In this document: in pieces, positions 40,252 through 49,413 of the stretch
How positions within the stretch are numbered: position 1 is the stretch's first letter
Layout: each line of letters starts with the position of its first letter
Source: a bacterium
GTDB taxonomy: Bacteria; Hydrothermota; Tepidihabitantia; Tepidihabitantales; Tepidihabitantaceae
Reading direction: 5' to 3'
Length of the DNA stretch: 53,153 nucleotides
Assembly (NCBI GenBank): GCA_035505375.1
Contig: DATJQV010000068.1
Span: forward strand, 1 to 53,153
Notes under the pieces: generated by a model
What the model was told of the DNA's origin: nothing
Databases searched by the model: none
What the model saw: only the letters and a program-made list of their open reading frames with translations
Program-made: the position numbers and the translations under genes

Positions 40252-41895
40252 CTAGCCCTTGGCCCGAAGGGCCTCGTAGCGCTCGTGGTGGTCGAACAGC
40301 GCGCCGTCTCTGAGTTCAAGCACGCGGTCGGCTAGTCTGCCGAGCATGGCGCGGTCGTGGGATGCGAACAGGAGCGCGCACGGAGCCTGTGAGAGCAGGC
40401 TTTCCATGGCGAGCAGGGCATCTATGTCAAGGTGGTTGGTCGGTTCGTCGAGGATAAGCAGGTTTGCACCGCCGGCCAGAATCCGGGCAAGGAGCACCTT
40501 TGACCGCTCCCCGGCAGAGAGTTCGGAGAGCTTCTTTTCCGCAAGTCCCTTGGGCAGTAGAAGAGTCCCGAGTACGGTGCGGGCCGTCTCCTGGCTTGCG
40601 CCCGATTCCATCACTTCTTCCAGCGCCGTTCGTTTGAGGTCGAGGAACGTCACGTCCTGCGGGAAGTAGCCGACTTTGGTGCCGGCGCCGAATTGCGCTT
40701 CGCCCTCGTCGGGTTTGAGCTCGCTCACAAGCATCCGCAGGAGTACCGTCTTGCCTGAGCCGTTCGGTCCGATGAGCGCCACTCGCTCGCCGGTCCGCAT
40801 TTCGAAGGACGCGCCTTTGACTACTGTCTTAGTCTTGAACGACTTGCTGAGACCCCTGGCGAGCAGGGCGCGCTTGTCGGGCAGGTCTTCGGTCACCAGA
40901 ACGGGCTTTGGTTTCTTCTCAATGAAGGGCTTTTTCGCCTCGTGCTGCGCGACCGTCTGCTCGATGCGCTTCCCGGCGTGCCTGGCCCGTTTCGCCATCT
41001 TGGCCGCACGAGCGCTCTCGAACCCGCTGTCGGCCGCCGAGGCCTTTGTCTTCTCACGGCGCGCGGACCAGACTTTGCGTTCCTCGGCCATGCGCTCGAG
41101 CTTGTGGATTCCCTTCTGCTGCACATCGTGCTCGTGTTCGAGCCTCGCCTGCTCCTGCGCGCGGGCGTCCGCGTAGTCGTCGTAGTCGCCTTCGTAGACC
41201 GTGAGCCGGCCGCGGCGCAGCTCGAACACACGGTTGACTACCCGGTTGAGGAACACGCGGTCGTGCGACACGACAAGCACCGTCCCGCTGAATTCTTCGA
41301 GGAATCGTTCCAGCCATTCGCGCTGGCCGATGTCGAGGAAGTTGGTCGGCTCGTCCAGGACGAGGATGTCGGGTCTGCGGACGAGCACCCGGGCAAGCTC
41401 CAGGCGCGCGCGCTCGCCCGGCGAAAGTTCGTTGACCTTCTCGCCGGACCGGCCGGCGCTGAAGCCAAATTGAGCGAGTGTCTTCTCGCAGCGGCTGCGG
41501 TAGTCGCTTCCGAATCTCGTGGCGAGTTCCTCCTCGAGTACCTCGTACTTGGCCAGCTCACCTTCGTCATCCGGGCTTGCCGTGATCTCCTTGCGGATCT
41601 TGTCAAGGCGCGCCTCCAGCTCGTCCATGTCGCCGAGCAGGGCTTTTCCCACGGTCGAACCCTCGTCGTCGACGATATCCTGCCGCACGTAGCCGATCTC
41701 CGGTGCGTCGGCAATCACGATGTCGCCCTGGTCCGGCTCAAGCTGGCGCAGGATGATTCTGAGCAGCGTGGTCTTGCCGCTGCCGTTGGGGCCGACCAGT
41801 CCGACCTTCTCGCCGGGGCTGATGGTGAACGTGACGTTCTTCAGCAGAGTCTCGGCGCCGTACGATTTGCTGATGTCGCTCGCGTTGATGAGCAT
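40252..41895 (-). CDS. ABC-F family ATPase
   Basis: 547 residues with two ATP-binding cassettes and no membrane segment. First cassette: GPNGSGKTTLLRIIL, LSPGERARLELARVL and LVLDEPTNFLDI. Second: IGPNGSGKTVLLRML, LSAGERSKVLLARIL and LILDEPTNHLDI. A charged linker with EYDVQQKGIHKLERMAEERK-like helices joins them, as in EttA/Uup proteins that act on the ribosome. Start ATG 41895 lies 6 bases from the -10 box. The exact ABC-F subgroup cannot be told. Confidence 0.92.
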   Translation of the reverse strand: MLINASDISKSYGAETLLKNVTFTISPGEKVGLVGPNGSGKTTLLRIILRQLEPDQGDIVIADAPEIGYVRQDIVDDEGSTVGKALLGDMDELEARLDKIRKEITASPDDEGELAKYEVLEEELATRFGSDYRSRCEKTLAQFGFSAGRSGEKVNELSPGERARLELARVLVRRPDILVLDEPTNFLDIGQREWLERFLEEFSGTVLVVSHDRVFLNRVVNRVFELRRGRLTVYEGDYDDYADARAQEQARLEHEHDVQQKGIHKLERMAEERKVWSARREKTKASAADSGFESARAAKMAKRARHAGKRIEQTVAQHEAKKPFIEKKPKPVLVTEDLPDKRALLARGLSKSFKTKTVVKGASFEMRTGERVALIGPNGSGKTVLLRMLVSELKPDEGEAQFGAGTKVGYFPQDVTFLDLKRTALEEVMESGASQETARTVLGTLLLPKGLAEKKLSELSAGERSKVLLARILAGGANLLILDEPTNHLDIDALLAMESLLSQAPCALLFASHDRAMLGRLADRVLELRDGALFDHHERYEALRAKG

Positions 41896-41901
41896 CAACG
41901 C

Positions 41902-41929
41902 AGATTAGCGGACGGAGCCCGCTTGTCAA
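41902..41929 (-). promoter_or_regulatory. Promoter of the ABC-F gene, leaderless
   Basis: Minus strand TTGACA (41929-41924), 16 bases, TAATCT (41907-41902), then 6 bases to ATG 41895. Confidence 0.65.
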
Positions 41930-42007
41930 CAAGGAGAAGAGAGAGTTTGAGAGATTGAGTGATCAAGTAGCCGAGCGGCACGGACACAAGGAAAGCAGAC
42001 CCCGGCA

Positions 42008-42035
42008 ACCACGGATGAACACAGACTAGCACGGA
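42008..42035. repeat. Micro-repeat (accacggatgaacacaga type)
   Basis: accacggatgaacacagact is echoed in inverted sense at 42400-42425 (gttcatcggtgttcatccgt). Both belong to a word repeat common in environmental genomes. Confidence 0.6.
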
Positions 42036-42143
42036 TAGACGGGTCGCCGGGCCTCAGATTTCGAGGTTTCACCCACCTGCTGTTGTGCGGACACGTCCTT
42101 GACTATCCGCCCTTCCCGGCTATCCTAGAAGCGCGAAAACCAA

Positions 42144-42227
42144 GCCGAGGTGGCGGAAATGGCAGACGCGCTAGGCTCAGGACTTAGTGGGTTCACACCC
42201 ATAGGGGTTCAACTCCCCTCCTCGGCA
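42144..42227 (+). tRNA. tRNA-Leu (CAG)
   Basis: An 84-base tRNA with acceptor stem GCCGAGG/CCTCGGC, a long variable arm as expected for Leu, anticodon stem CTAGG/CTTAG around the loop CTCAGGA (anticodon CAG, reads CUG), and the T loop GTTCAAC. The discriminator is A and CCA is not encoded. Confidence 0.95.
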
Positions 42228-42260
42228 TAACAACACGGTTGGGAGTTGGCTGCTCCCGCA

Positions 42261-42282
42261 GTTCAACTCCCTTCCTCGGCAT
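42261..42282 (+). repeat. Second copy of the tRNA-Leu 3' end
   Basis: Positions 42207-42228 (gttcaactcccc then tcctcggcat) recur at 42261-42282 with a single mismatch, 54 bases further on. Such a repeat of a tRNA tail is what integrating elements leave as att sites; it could also be the rest of a lost second tRNA. Confidence 0.6.
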
Positions 42283-42285
42283 ATC

Positions 42286-42316
42286 CCGCGCACCCCACCG
42301 GGTGCGCGGTAGTTTT
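42286..42316 (+). terminator. Terminator after tRNA-Leu
   Basis: CCGCGCACC (42286-42294) pairs with GGTGCGCGG (42301-42309), followed by tagtttt. Confidence 0.75.
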
Positions 42317-42483
42317 CAGTTCCCAGTTTCCAGTGTAGAGGACCAACTTCTACCGTTGCGTTCCTGCTTCTGACATCTGATCTCGGCTGCTCATTACATC
42401 TGTGTTCATCGGTGTTCATCCGTGGTTTCCACAAGAAGCGGGAAGCCGGACCGAAGTCCGGCTTCCGATACTGGCCTACTCGA

Positions 42484-43863
42484 CTAGAAATTGTCGGCGA
42501 CGTCCGAGATACGGACGCCGTCACAGATGACGTATTCGGGGATGCTCATGGCGGTAGGGGAGCGGCGGTCATAGGTGGCGGACACGTTCCACGGAATTGT
42601 GCGGGAGGAGATGGCTACCACGCCAGAGAAGACCTGCGGCAGCGTGTCGGTGATGCGGGAGGAGAGGAGCGGGGCCACGAACTCGCCGTCTTTGATGAGC
42701 CGTGCGTTGAACCGGCTGGAGCCCGTGAACATACCCTTGGTCGGGTCCGGCATGTGGGTGTAGTGGATGTGCGGGATGTAGAGAGCATCTTTGGCGAGCT
42801 TGCACCCGGCGTCGATTCCGGCCGGAGCGGTGCCCGGTGCGAGACAGAAGTCGTCGTTGCCAAGGTCGCTGGCCGTGGGCTGGCGCTTGTACTTGGCCGC
42901 GGTGCCCGAATCGTACAAGAGCCCCTTGAGAATGCCTTTGTCGCAGATGACGCGCGGGTGCCGGCGGTGGCCTTTGAAGTCAAAGGGCATGCCGAAGACG
43001 TTGGGGTTGGTCGGGTCGTCAGAGATGGTGATGCTCTCCGGGAATAGCCGGTCGCCGGGCTTCAAGTTCGAGGAAAACGCGCGCTTCTCTTCCCACATCC
43101 GACCAACGAACGCGCCCCATACGCTCAGGCCCAGGAGCTCGGCAACGGCCTCGTACCCGAACATCACCCGCTGGCGGTCGATGTGGGTTTTGTATCCGGG
43201 GCTCTTCTCGTAAAGCGGCAGCATCGAATTGAAGTCGGCGATCACCTCGTCGGCCGAGAACTCGCCGGCCCTCTTCTGGGTCCGCTCGACCTGAAGCTCC
43301 CACTTCTTCGTCTGCTCCTTCAGGACCATGGTGAACCGGCCGTCGGTCAAGCGTCGGTAGGCTTCCTTGTCATTGGCGGTCGAGACCATGTACATCTCGG
43401 TCGAACCCGATGACCACGAACCGGAGAAGTCGTAGTTACCTCTGGGCTTGACGGCATCAACGACCTTCTTGCACAGCTCGGTCTTGGCCACGGGCGATAG
43501 CGTCTCGAGCGCCGGGTCAAACCCGGTCGAGTCGTCAACCGTTTCCTCGACCGCACCAAAGATGGGGTCGTAGTCCTTTTCGAGCGCCGCCTTGCAGTTG
43601 TTGGCCGCGATTGCCAGCGCCTCGTCGAGCTGCTCCGGGTGCGTGATGTCCGAGGTCATGCTGTATGCCCCGGATTTGCGGCCCTGCTGAACTGAAACAT
43701 CGAGGCGGGAGAGCTCCTCAAAGGTGGACAGCGCCACCGATGAGTTGCCGAGCCTTATCAGGCTCGACCGCTCGCGGTGGAAGTTGAACTCGGCGTCGAG
43801 CTTCTGCTTGCGGGCCTTGGCGCGGGCGTCGAGCAGGAGGTCGCGGATTCTCTTCTCTAGCAT
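42484..43863 (-). CDS. tldE: TldE/PmbA family metalloprotease subunit
   Basis: A 459-residue TldE (PmbA) protein, partner of TldD in the metalloprotease that processes peptides such as microcin B17. It has the family layout, with EFSADEVIADFNSMLPLYEK in the middle, FGMPFDFKGHRRHPRVICDK and the C-terminal RFNARLIKDGEFVAPL region, but lacks the HExxxH of TldD. ATG 43863 comes 2 bases after the TldD stop. The pair in this order is common in archaea and bacteria. Confidence 0.9.
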   Translation of the reverse strand: MLEKRIRDLLLDARAKARKQKLDAEFNFHRERSSLIRLGNSSVALSTFEELSRLDVSVQQGRKSGAYSMTSDITHPEQLDEALAIAANNCKAALEKDYDPIFGAVEETVDDSTGFDPALETLSPVAKTELCKKVVDAVKPRGNYDFSGSWSSGSTEMYMVSTANDKEAYRRLTDGRFTMVLKEQTKKWELQVERTQKRAGEFSADEVIADFNSMLPLYEKSPGYKTHIDRQRVMFGYEAVAELLGLSVWGAFVGRMWEEKRAFSSNLKPGDRLFPESITISDDPTNPNVFGMPFDFKGHRRHPRVICDKGILKGLLYDSGTAAKYKRQPTASDLGNDDFCLAPGTAPAGIDAGCKLAKDALYIPHIHYTHMPDPTKGMFTGSSRFNARLIKDGEFVAPLLSSRITDTLPQVFSGVVAISSRTIPWNVSATYDRRSPTAMSIPEYVICDGVRISDVADNF

Positions 43864-43865
43864 GG

Positions 43866-45350
43866 TTACTCCTTCTCTCCGGTTTCGACGTTGTGGAAGC
43901 GCATCACCGGTATGCCGTGGCCGAGCTCCATTATCTGGTTGGGCTCGCCTTTGCCGCAGTTCGGCACCTGCTCAAGGCACCAGGTCGACTTGGATCCGAC
44001 CTTGTCGAGCGAGTTCCAGAACTCGAGTGTATGGCCGTGGTAGGTCGGGTTCTTGTAGACCTTCGTCTTCTTGCCGTTCTTCACCTCCCAGGCGATCTCG
44101 GTGCCGAAGTGGAAGTGCTCGCGGTTCGACCCGATGGACCACGAGACCGGCACGTCCAGTATCACGCCGTCCTCGGTCGCGGCGATGATGTCTTCGAGCG
44201 TGCCGTCGTCACCGGCGTCGATGTTGATGTTGGTCATGCGGTCGATGGGCGGACGGTAGAATGCGCAGGCGCGGGCCGCGGTGCCGGATTCATTGATGAC
44301 GGTATGGCCGGCCTTGGCGTTGGCCTCGGCCAGGTCGGTGCGGGAGGAGAGGACGTTCACGAGGATGCCGTTCTTTATGAGGTAGTAGTCGCGTTGGGGC
44401 GAGCCCTCGTCGTCGAAGCCGAATGTGCCGGGCGAATTGGGCGTCATGCCGGCCCGGGCGTTCAGTTTGTCCGAACCGTAGCGGAGCTTCCCGATGTGCT
44501 CCAGCCGGACGTGTGAGCCGCCGGCAAACGACAGCTCGTAGCCCAGAATGCGGTCGAGTTCCAGGGCGTGTCCGATGGTTTCGTGTGTCTGCAGATACCC
44601 CTGGCCGGGCAGGAGGATGACATCCCGCTTTGCCGGAGGCAGCGGGTCGGCAGCGACGATCTCGGACAACTCACTGCGGATGCGCTCGGCGTGGGCACCG
44701 AACATGTCGGGGTCGGCAATCCACTCCCAGCCGCGGGTGCCTTCGCCGTTGCAGAAAAGCTCCATCGAGCGGCGCTGGGTACGGCCCTGCGGGTCGGGTG
44801 CCATAACCATCATGGATCCGAAGGTGTTGAGCTGCCAGCGGTCGACCTCGGTGCCTTCCGAGTTCCAATAGAGGATCTTGCGGCGCTGAAAACCGGCCGT
44901 GACGTAGCGGTGGGCCACCGTCTTGTCGTTCAGCGTGGCATCGATGCCGGAGAGCAGGGCGAGTTTCTCGGAAGTCGGCACATCGAACGGGTCTTGCTTG
45001 ACCGGCGGCCGGTACTTCCCTTTGGCAGGCTGGGCCTGCCCCATGTCCTTAGGGAATCCGGGCAGCATCGTCGCGGCCTTGGCGTTGGCGAAGGCCTTTT
45101 CGAAGCACGCCGGAATTGCCCCCAGGTCGGCGGTGGCGGCAAAGCCCCATGCGCCTTTGTATAACGTGCGGATGCCGATGCCGCGTTCGTTCGCATCATA
45201 GTTCGTCTCGAGGTTCCCGTCGTAGAGTGTGAGACGCTCGGAGCGGTCCTCGTCATAGAGCCGCGCGTCCGCGAAGCTGCAGCCGGTGTCTAGCATCCGC
45301 TTCAACTCGGCTTTCACGGTCGCGGCCTGCCGGTCAAAACCAGTACTCAA
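43866..45350 (-). CDS. tldD: TldD metalloprotease subunit
   Basis: A 494-residue TldD with the zinc motif HETIGHALELD (HExxxH) in GYLQTHETIGHALELDRIL. The end region DGTLEDIIAATEDGVILDVP and RMTNINIDAG also fit. TldD and TldE form a dimer that cleaves unfolded peptides through a narrow tunnel. The start is TTG 45350, 7 bases after AGGAG, and its promoter is at 45404-45432. In other genomes TldD/E can remove leaders from modified peptides, so a role in trimming the graspetides of this window is possible, but it is 13 kb away and the pair is widely conserved. Confidence 0.92.
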   Translation of the reverse strand: MSTGFDRQAATVKAELKRMLDTGCSFADARLYDEDRSERLTLYDGNLETNYDANERGIGIRTLYKGAWGFAATADLGAIPACFEKAFANAKAATMLPGFPKDMGQAQPAKGKYRPPVKQDPFDVPTSEKLALLSGIDATLNDKTVAHRYVTAGFQRRKILYWNSEGTEVDRWQLNTFGSMMVMAPDPQGRTQRRSMELFCNGEGTRGWEWIADPDMFGAHAERIRSELSEIVAADPLPPAKRDVILLPGQGYLQTHETIGHALELDRILGYELSFAGGSHVRLEHIGKLRYGSDKLNARAGMTPNSPGTFGFDDEGSPQRDYYLIKNGILVNVLSSRTDLAEANAKAGHTVINESGTAARACAFYRPPIDRMTNINIDAGDDGTLEDIIAATEDGVILDVPVSWSIGSNREHFHFGTEIAWEVKNGKKTKVYKNPTYHGHTLEFWNSLDKVGSKSTWCLEQVPNCGKGEPNQIMELGHGIPVMRFHNVETGEKE

Positions 45351-45403
45351 TTTGAGACTCCTTTTAGTCTTGCCAAGACGTGGGTCCAGAAATCCAGCCT
45401 AAC

Positions 45404-45432
45404 ATTATGCCAGCCGGCCGCGGCGTAAGCAA
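45404..45432 (-). promoter_or_regulatory. Promoter of tldD-tldE
   Basis: Minus strand TTGCTT (45432-45427), 17 bases, CATAAT (45409-45404). Confidence 0.5.
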
Positions 45433-45531
45433 GAGAGAAAGTGACTCGCGTTCGAGCGACGGGTGGTGTGGCAGCAGTCCGTAGTGGTGCCCGGCGGTGC
45501 GAAGTTGCATGTCATCGCTTCTCTTGCTATC

Positions 45532-45561
45532 TTGACAGCAGGCACTGCCGAGCATTAAGAT
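45532..45561 (+). promoter_or_regulatory. Promoter of the TPR/OmpA-pyr operon
   Basis: TTGACA (45532-45537), 18 bases, TAAGAT (45556-45561); the spacing could also be read as 17 to TTAAGA. ATG 45564 is almost at the -10, so either the message is leaderless or TTG 45579 is used. Confidence 0.45.
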
Positions 45562-45563
45562 AA

Positions 45564-47711
45564 ATGGAGACTAGCTTGATCCGTTCCCAACACATCCGGC
45601 CTATCGCCTGCCTGTTTGTGGTAGCTGTGCTGCTAGGTGCGGGCTGCGCGTACTACAACACCTTCTACAATGCCGAGGCCGCCTACCGCGAGGGCATGAA
45701 GCTCAAGGGACAGAATCAGGACGCGCAGGCCAAGACGAAGTTCGACAAGGCGATTGAGAAGTCGGCCCTGGTCATCAAGCGCTGGCCTAAGTCGCAATGG
45801 GTGGACCAAGCGCTTCTCCTCGTCGGTTTGAGCTACTACGAAGAGGGCCAGTATGAGAAGGCGATTCGGGAGTTTGACCAGTTGAGCCTTGCTTTCCCGA
45901 ATTCCGCTTTCCTGCCCCGGGGCGAGCTGTACCGGGGACTGTCGTTGCTCGCCGACAAGCAGTTCGGAACCGCCCGTCTGGCGCTTGACGCGGTGAAGCA
46001 GAAGTACCCGAAACTCGCCGACCAAGCCGCGTACAACCTGGCGAAGTCGTTCGTCGACCGAAGCGAGCTGGAACGCGGAGCCGACTCGCTCGCGGCGTTC
46101 ATCGAGCGATTCCCTAAGTCCGATTTACACATTTCCGCGGTGAAGCTGCTGGCCGACGTTTCGTTCGCGCGGAAGCGGTACGCCGACGCTGAGAAATGGT
46201 ATGCGGCCTTTGCCAGGACGAGCGTGGACCCGAAGGAGCGGGCGCTGGCCAAGCTGAAGATAGCAGGCTGCCGGTACGAGCAGGGCAAGTACGATGAGGC
46301 GATTGTCGAGGTCAACGACGTCCTCGGCCGGTATTCGGACCTGGACGACGAGGCGAACCTGCTGCTCGGGAAGGCGCTGAATCAGAGCGGCAGGCAGTCC
46401 GACGCCCTGGCAACGTGGCTTAAGGTAAAAGGCTCAACTGACCTCGGGGCCGAGGCCGCGTTTCGCATCGGCAAGAGCCGCGAGGAAGCCGGGCAGTTCG
46501 ACGCGGCGCGCGCGTATTACGACACGGCCAAGACCCGGCGCGTGGATTCAGACTACGGTGTGCTGGCGGTCAAACGACTGGCGTTGCTCGACGCCCTGGC
46601 CGCACGCACCACCGGCAAGAAGGTCGGTGGAGATTCACTGACGCCGGCTGAGGCGATGTTCCTCGTGGCCGAGGTGAACAATCTGAACCTCGGCGAGTAC
46701 GACAAGGCGATAGACCTGTACCAGAAGGTCCACGATTCGTTTCCGGGCACGGACTGGGGAGCGAAGGCGCTCTTCGCCAAGGCGTGGATAATGAGGAATG
46801 TCAAGAGCGACACGGCCGGCGCCGATTCGCTGGCCAAAGAGGAGATATCCGAGTATTCCGAGACCGAGTACGCGGATGAGTCGCGGCGCTGGCTCGGCTT
46901 ACCGGTGCCCGTGCGTGAGAAGAAGCCCGAAGTCAAGCCGGAAACAACAGCAATGGCGCCGCCGCTTCCGCCGGCAGAGACCGCCAAGGTGCCAGGTTTA
47001 CCGCCGTTGCCGTCGGAGTCGCTGCCCGCGGACACGGGTGACTTCGCAGCGAGACAAGGGCTCGCAAAGGCGCCGCACGGCAATCGTGCACCGGGACATG
47101 TTCCCGAGCGGCCCGGCCACGGCAGTGGCCCGCAAGGCCCGGGCGAGATGCCCGGCGTGAAGCCCGGTACTCCGGAAGCGTTGAAGGGGACAGGCGGAGA
47201 GAAGCCGGCGGGCGCAGAGTCGCAGAAGAGAGACACGATGCAGGCACGCGTGAAGCCGCCGCCGTCCGGCCCGACGCCCGGAATCGGGGCGCGTGTTCCC
47301 GGGGATACGGTGCCGTCTGCACCGAAGACGGACACGACCAAGCCGGCTAACCCGCCGGTGGTTCATGAACCGAAGCCCTCTGCCAGACTGCAACTTGAGA
47401 TGGCGCACTTCGAGACTGACTCGTGGCGTGTACAGGCCGCTGACTCGGCGCGACTCAAAGCCGATGCTGATTCGCTCAAAGCACATCCCGATGTTAAGGC
47501 AGTGATTGTGGGCAACTGCGACCCGAGGGCGAGCGAAGACTACAACCAGAAGCTCGGTTTGAAGCGGGCGCAGGCGGTGCGGGACTTCCTTGTAGCGGCC
47601 GGGGTCGATTCCGGCCGAATCAGCGTTCGCAGCGACGGAAAGAAACGGCCGATTTCCACCATGCCGGAAGAGTACGGGCTGGACCGGAGAGCAGAATTCG
47701 AGTTGCATTGA
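45564..47711 (+). CDS. TPR/OmpA lipoprotein
   Basis: A 715-residue lipoprotein with its lipobox ending at C28 (AVLLGAGC). Residues 30-450 are TPR units like those of BamD/YbgF (YYEEGQYEKAIREFDQLSLA, NSAFLPRGELYRG, GEYDKAIDLYQKVHDSFPGT). A long Pro/Lys/Gly-rich linker (about 450-610) leads to a C-terminal OmpA domain for peptidoglycan (VIVGNCDPRASEDYNQKLG, KRAQAVRDFLVAAGVDSGRI, LDRRAEFELH). It probably links an outer-membrane complex to the cell wall. Its TGA overlaps the TTG of pyrK, so it is in one operon with pyrimidine genes for no clear reason. Confidence 0.9.
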   Translation: METSLIRSQHIRPIACLFVVAVLLGAGCAYYNTFYNAEAAYREGMKLKGQNQDAQAKTKFDKAIEKSALVIKRWPKSQWVDQALLLVGLSYYEEGQYEKAIREFDQLSLAFPNSAFLPRGELYRGLSLLADKQFGTARLALDAVKQKYPKLADQAAYNLAKSFVDRSELERGADSLAAFIERFPKSDLHISAVKLLADVSFARKRYADAEKWYAAFARTSVDPKERALAKLKIAGCRYEQGKYDEAIVEVNDVLGRYSDLDDEANLLLGKALNQSGRQSDALATWLKVKGSTDLGAEAAFRIGKSREEAGQFDAARAYYDTAKTRRVDSDYGVLAVKRLALLDALAARTTGKKVGGDSLTPAEAMFLVAEVNNLNLGEYDKAIDLYQKVHDSFPGTDWGAKALFAKAWIMRNVKSDTAGADSLAKEEISEYSETEYADESRRWLGLPVPVREKKPEVKPETTAMAPPLPPAETAKVPGLPPLPSESLPADTGDFAARQGLAKAPHGNRAPGHVPERPGHGSGPQGPGEMPGVKPGTPEALKGTGGEKPAGAESQKRDTMQARVKPPPSGPTPGIGARVPGDTVPSAPKTDTTKPANPPVVHEPKPSARLQLEMAHFETDSWRVQAADSARLKADADSLKAHPDVKAVIVGNCDPRASEDYNQKLGLKRAQAVRDFLVAAGVDSGRISVRSDGKKRPISTMPEEYGLDRRAEFELH

Positions 47712-48514
47712 GACCCACGCAAAGCCGGATTACCGACGCTCGCGAGTTGTGCGCGGGCGTCATCTCGCTCTGGCTGGAGGCTCCGGAAATCGCCCGTCGA
47801 GTCAGGGCAGGGCAATTCCTGAACGTTCGAGTCTCGCCCGGTCCCGACCCGTTGCTGATGAGGCCGATATCGGTCTGCGATGTCGAACGGAACCAAGTCC
47901 GACTTGTTTTCCGAGTGGTCGGGCGCGGGACGGCGATGCTTGCCCGCGTGCGGGTGGGCGACGAGCTGGATGTGCTCGGGCCGCTGGGCCGATCCGCGCC
48001 GGAATTGCACAGCAAGGATGTTCTACTCTGCGGCGGTGGAATCGGGTCTGCGCCGCTGCTTTTCCTCGCACGCAAGATGAGCAAGGCGAACCGACTGCAG
48101 GTGGTGCTCGGAGCGCGCGCCAAGGCCGAGTTGCTGCTGGTCAGGGAGTTCCGCGCGTTGGGGCTTCCGGTCAGCCTTGCGACCGACGATGGCAGCGCGG
48201 GATTCCATGGCACGGTGACGGAACTGGCCCAGGAACAGGTCAAGGTGCGAGATGCAAAGGGCAAAGGTCAAGATGGCGGAAGGCGGTTAGCGGCCAGCGG
48301 TGAGCGGCTGACGGTCTTCGCCTGTGGTCCGAGGCCGATGCTCGCTGACCTGGTGAGGCGACTTGACCCGATTCCGGTCTGGGGCTATGTCGAGGAACGG
48401 ATGGGCTGCGGCACGGGAATCTGCTATTGCTGCGCGCTGCCGAAGAAGGGCGGCGGGCATGTACGGTTCTGCGAAGAGGGGCCGGTCGTCCGGCTGAATG
48501 AGGTCGTCCTGTGA
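47708..48514 (+). CDS. pyrK: Dihydroorotate dehydrogenase B electron-transfer subunit PyrK
   Basis: A 268-residue ferredoxin-reductase-like protein with FAD and a 2Fe-2S cluster, passing electrons from PyrD to NAD. FAD site: RPISVCDVERNQV and FRVVGRGTAML; nucleotide site: LLCGGGIGSAPLLFLA; cluster Cys are C234, C239, C242 and C255 (CxxxxCxxC then C after 12). A block of about 20 residues before FACGPRPML (RDAKGKGQDGGRRLAAS) is encoded by word repeats (gggcaaaggtcaag, gcggttagcggccagcgg). It starts at TTG 47708, overlapping the upstream stop. Confidence 0.92.
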   Translation: MRPTQSRITDARELCAGVISLWLEAPEIARRVRAGQFLNVRVSPGPDPLLMRPISVCDVERNQVRLVFRVVGRGTAMLARVRVGDELDVLGPLGRSAPELHSKDVLLCGGGIGSAPLLFLARKMSKANRLQVVLGARAKAELLLVREFRALGLPVSLATDDGSAGFHGTVTELAQEQVKVRDAKGKGQDGGRRLAASGERLTVFACGPRPMLADLVRRLDPIPVWGYVEERMGCGTGICYCCALPKKGGGHVRFCEEGPVVRLNEVVL

Positions 48515-49413
48515 ACCCACAGGTTATCGTCGGGAAGACCACGTTCGCGAACCCGGTGCTGGCCGCGTCCGGGACGTTCGAGTTTGGCCTTAAGTTCCCC
48601 GCAGTTGCGAACCGACTCGGCGGTGTCGTGACGAAAGCAATAACCCTCCAGCCCAGAATAGGAAACCCGCCGCCGAGAATCTTCGAGTTTCCGGGAGGCA
48701 TTCTGAACTCGGTGGGGCTTGAGAATCCCGGTGTGGAGAAGTTCTGCACCGACGTGGTGCCGCGGACGGCGAAGCTGCGGTGCCGGGTTGTCGTCAATAT
48801 CGCCGGATTCACGGTGGGCGAGTACGGCGAACTGGCGGCGAGGTTAGATTCAGAACCAGTGGACGCTCTCGAGTTGAACGTCTCCTGCCCGAACGTCAAA
48901 GAGGGCGGTGCCATCTTCGGGCAGCGGCCGGGAGTGGTCGAGGCGATTACTGCGCTCGTGCGTAAGCGGACCGCAAAGACTATTATCGTCAAGCTGACCG
49001 CCAACTTCGTGGACCCGGTAGAGACCGCGAAGGCAGCCGAGGCATCCGGTGCAGACGGAGTTACCCTGATCAACACGTTGTTCGGACTGGCCCTGGACGG
49101 GAACGGCAGGCCTTTCCTCGGTGGTAGAACCGGCGGAGTTTCCGGGCCCGCGCTTAAGCCCTTCGCGCTGTTCTGCGTCGACAGAGTGTCGGCCGCAGTG
49201 AAGATACCGGTTATCGGCTGTGGCGGTATCATGGATGCGACCGATGCGCTCGACTACCTGAGCGCCGGCGCGCGGATGGTACAGGTCGGTACTGCGAACC
49301 TGGTCAATCCTGAAGCGGCGTTAGATGTCTGGACCGGCCTCAAGGTGTACGCCCAGAAGAACCGGCTGAGCAACTGGGACAAGGTCGTAGGTCGAGCAAG
49401 GAGGCAGAGTTGA
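48511..49413 (+). CDS. pyrD: Dihydroorotate dehydrogenase B catalytic subunit PyrD
   Basis: A 300-residue FMN-binding TIM barrel of the class 1B type, oxidising dihydroorotate to orotate. Motifs: FANPVLAASGTFEFG, the active-site Cys in ELNVSCPNVKEGG, VKLTANFVDP, TLINTLFG, VIGCGGI and GARMVQVGTANL. GTG 48511 overlaps the pyrK stop as GTGA, and its own stop overlaps pyrF as TTGA. Confidence 0.95.
   Translation: MNPQVIVGKTTFANPVLAASGTFEFGLKFPAVANRLGGVVTKAITLQPRIGNPPPRIFEFPGGILNSVGLENPGVEKFCTDVVPRTAKLRCRVVVNIAGFTVGEYGELAARLDSEPVDALELNVSCPNVKEGGAIFGQRPGVVEAITALVRKRTAKTIIVKLTANFVDPVETAKAAEASGADGVTLINTLFGLALDGNGRPFLGGRTGGVSGPALKPFALFCVDRVSAAVKIPVIGCGGIMDATDALDYLSAGARMVQVGTANLVNPEAALDVWTGLKVYAQKNRLSNWDKVVGRARRQS

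Noticed and set aside
42229-42282. A second complete tRNA after tRNA-Leu
   Set aside because: Only the T arm and acceptor-like end are present; there is no D arm or anticodon arm.
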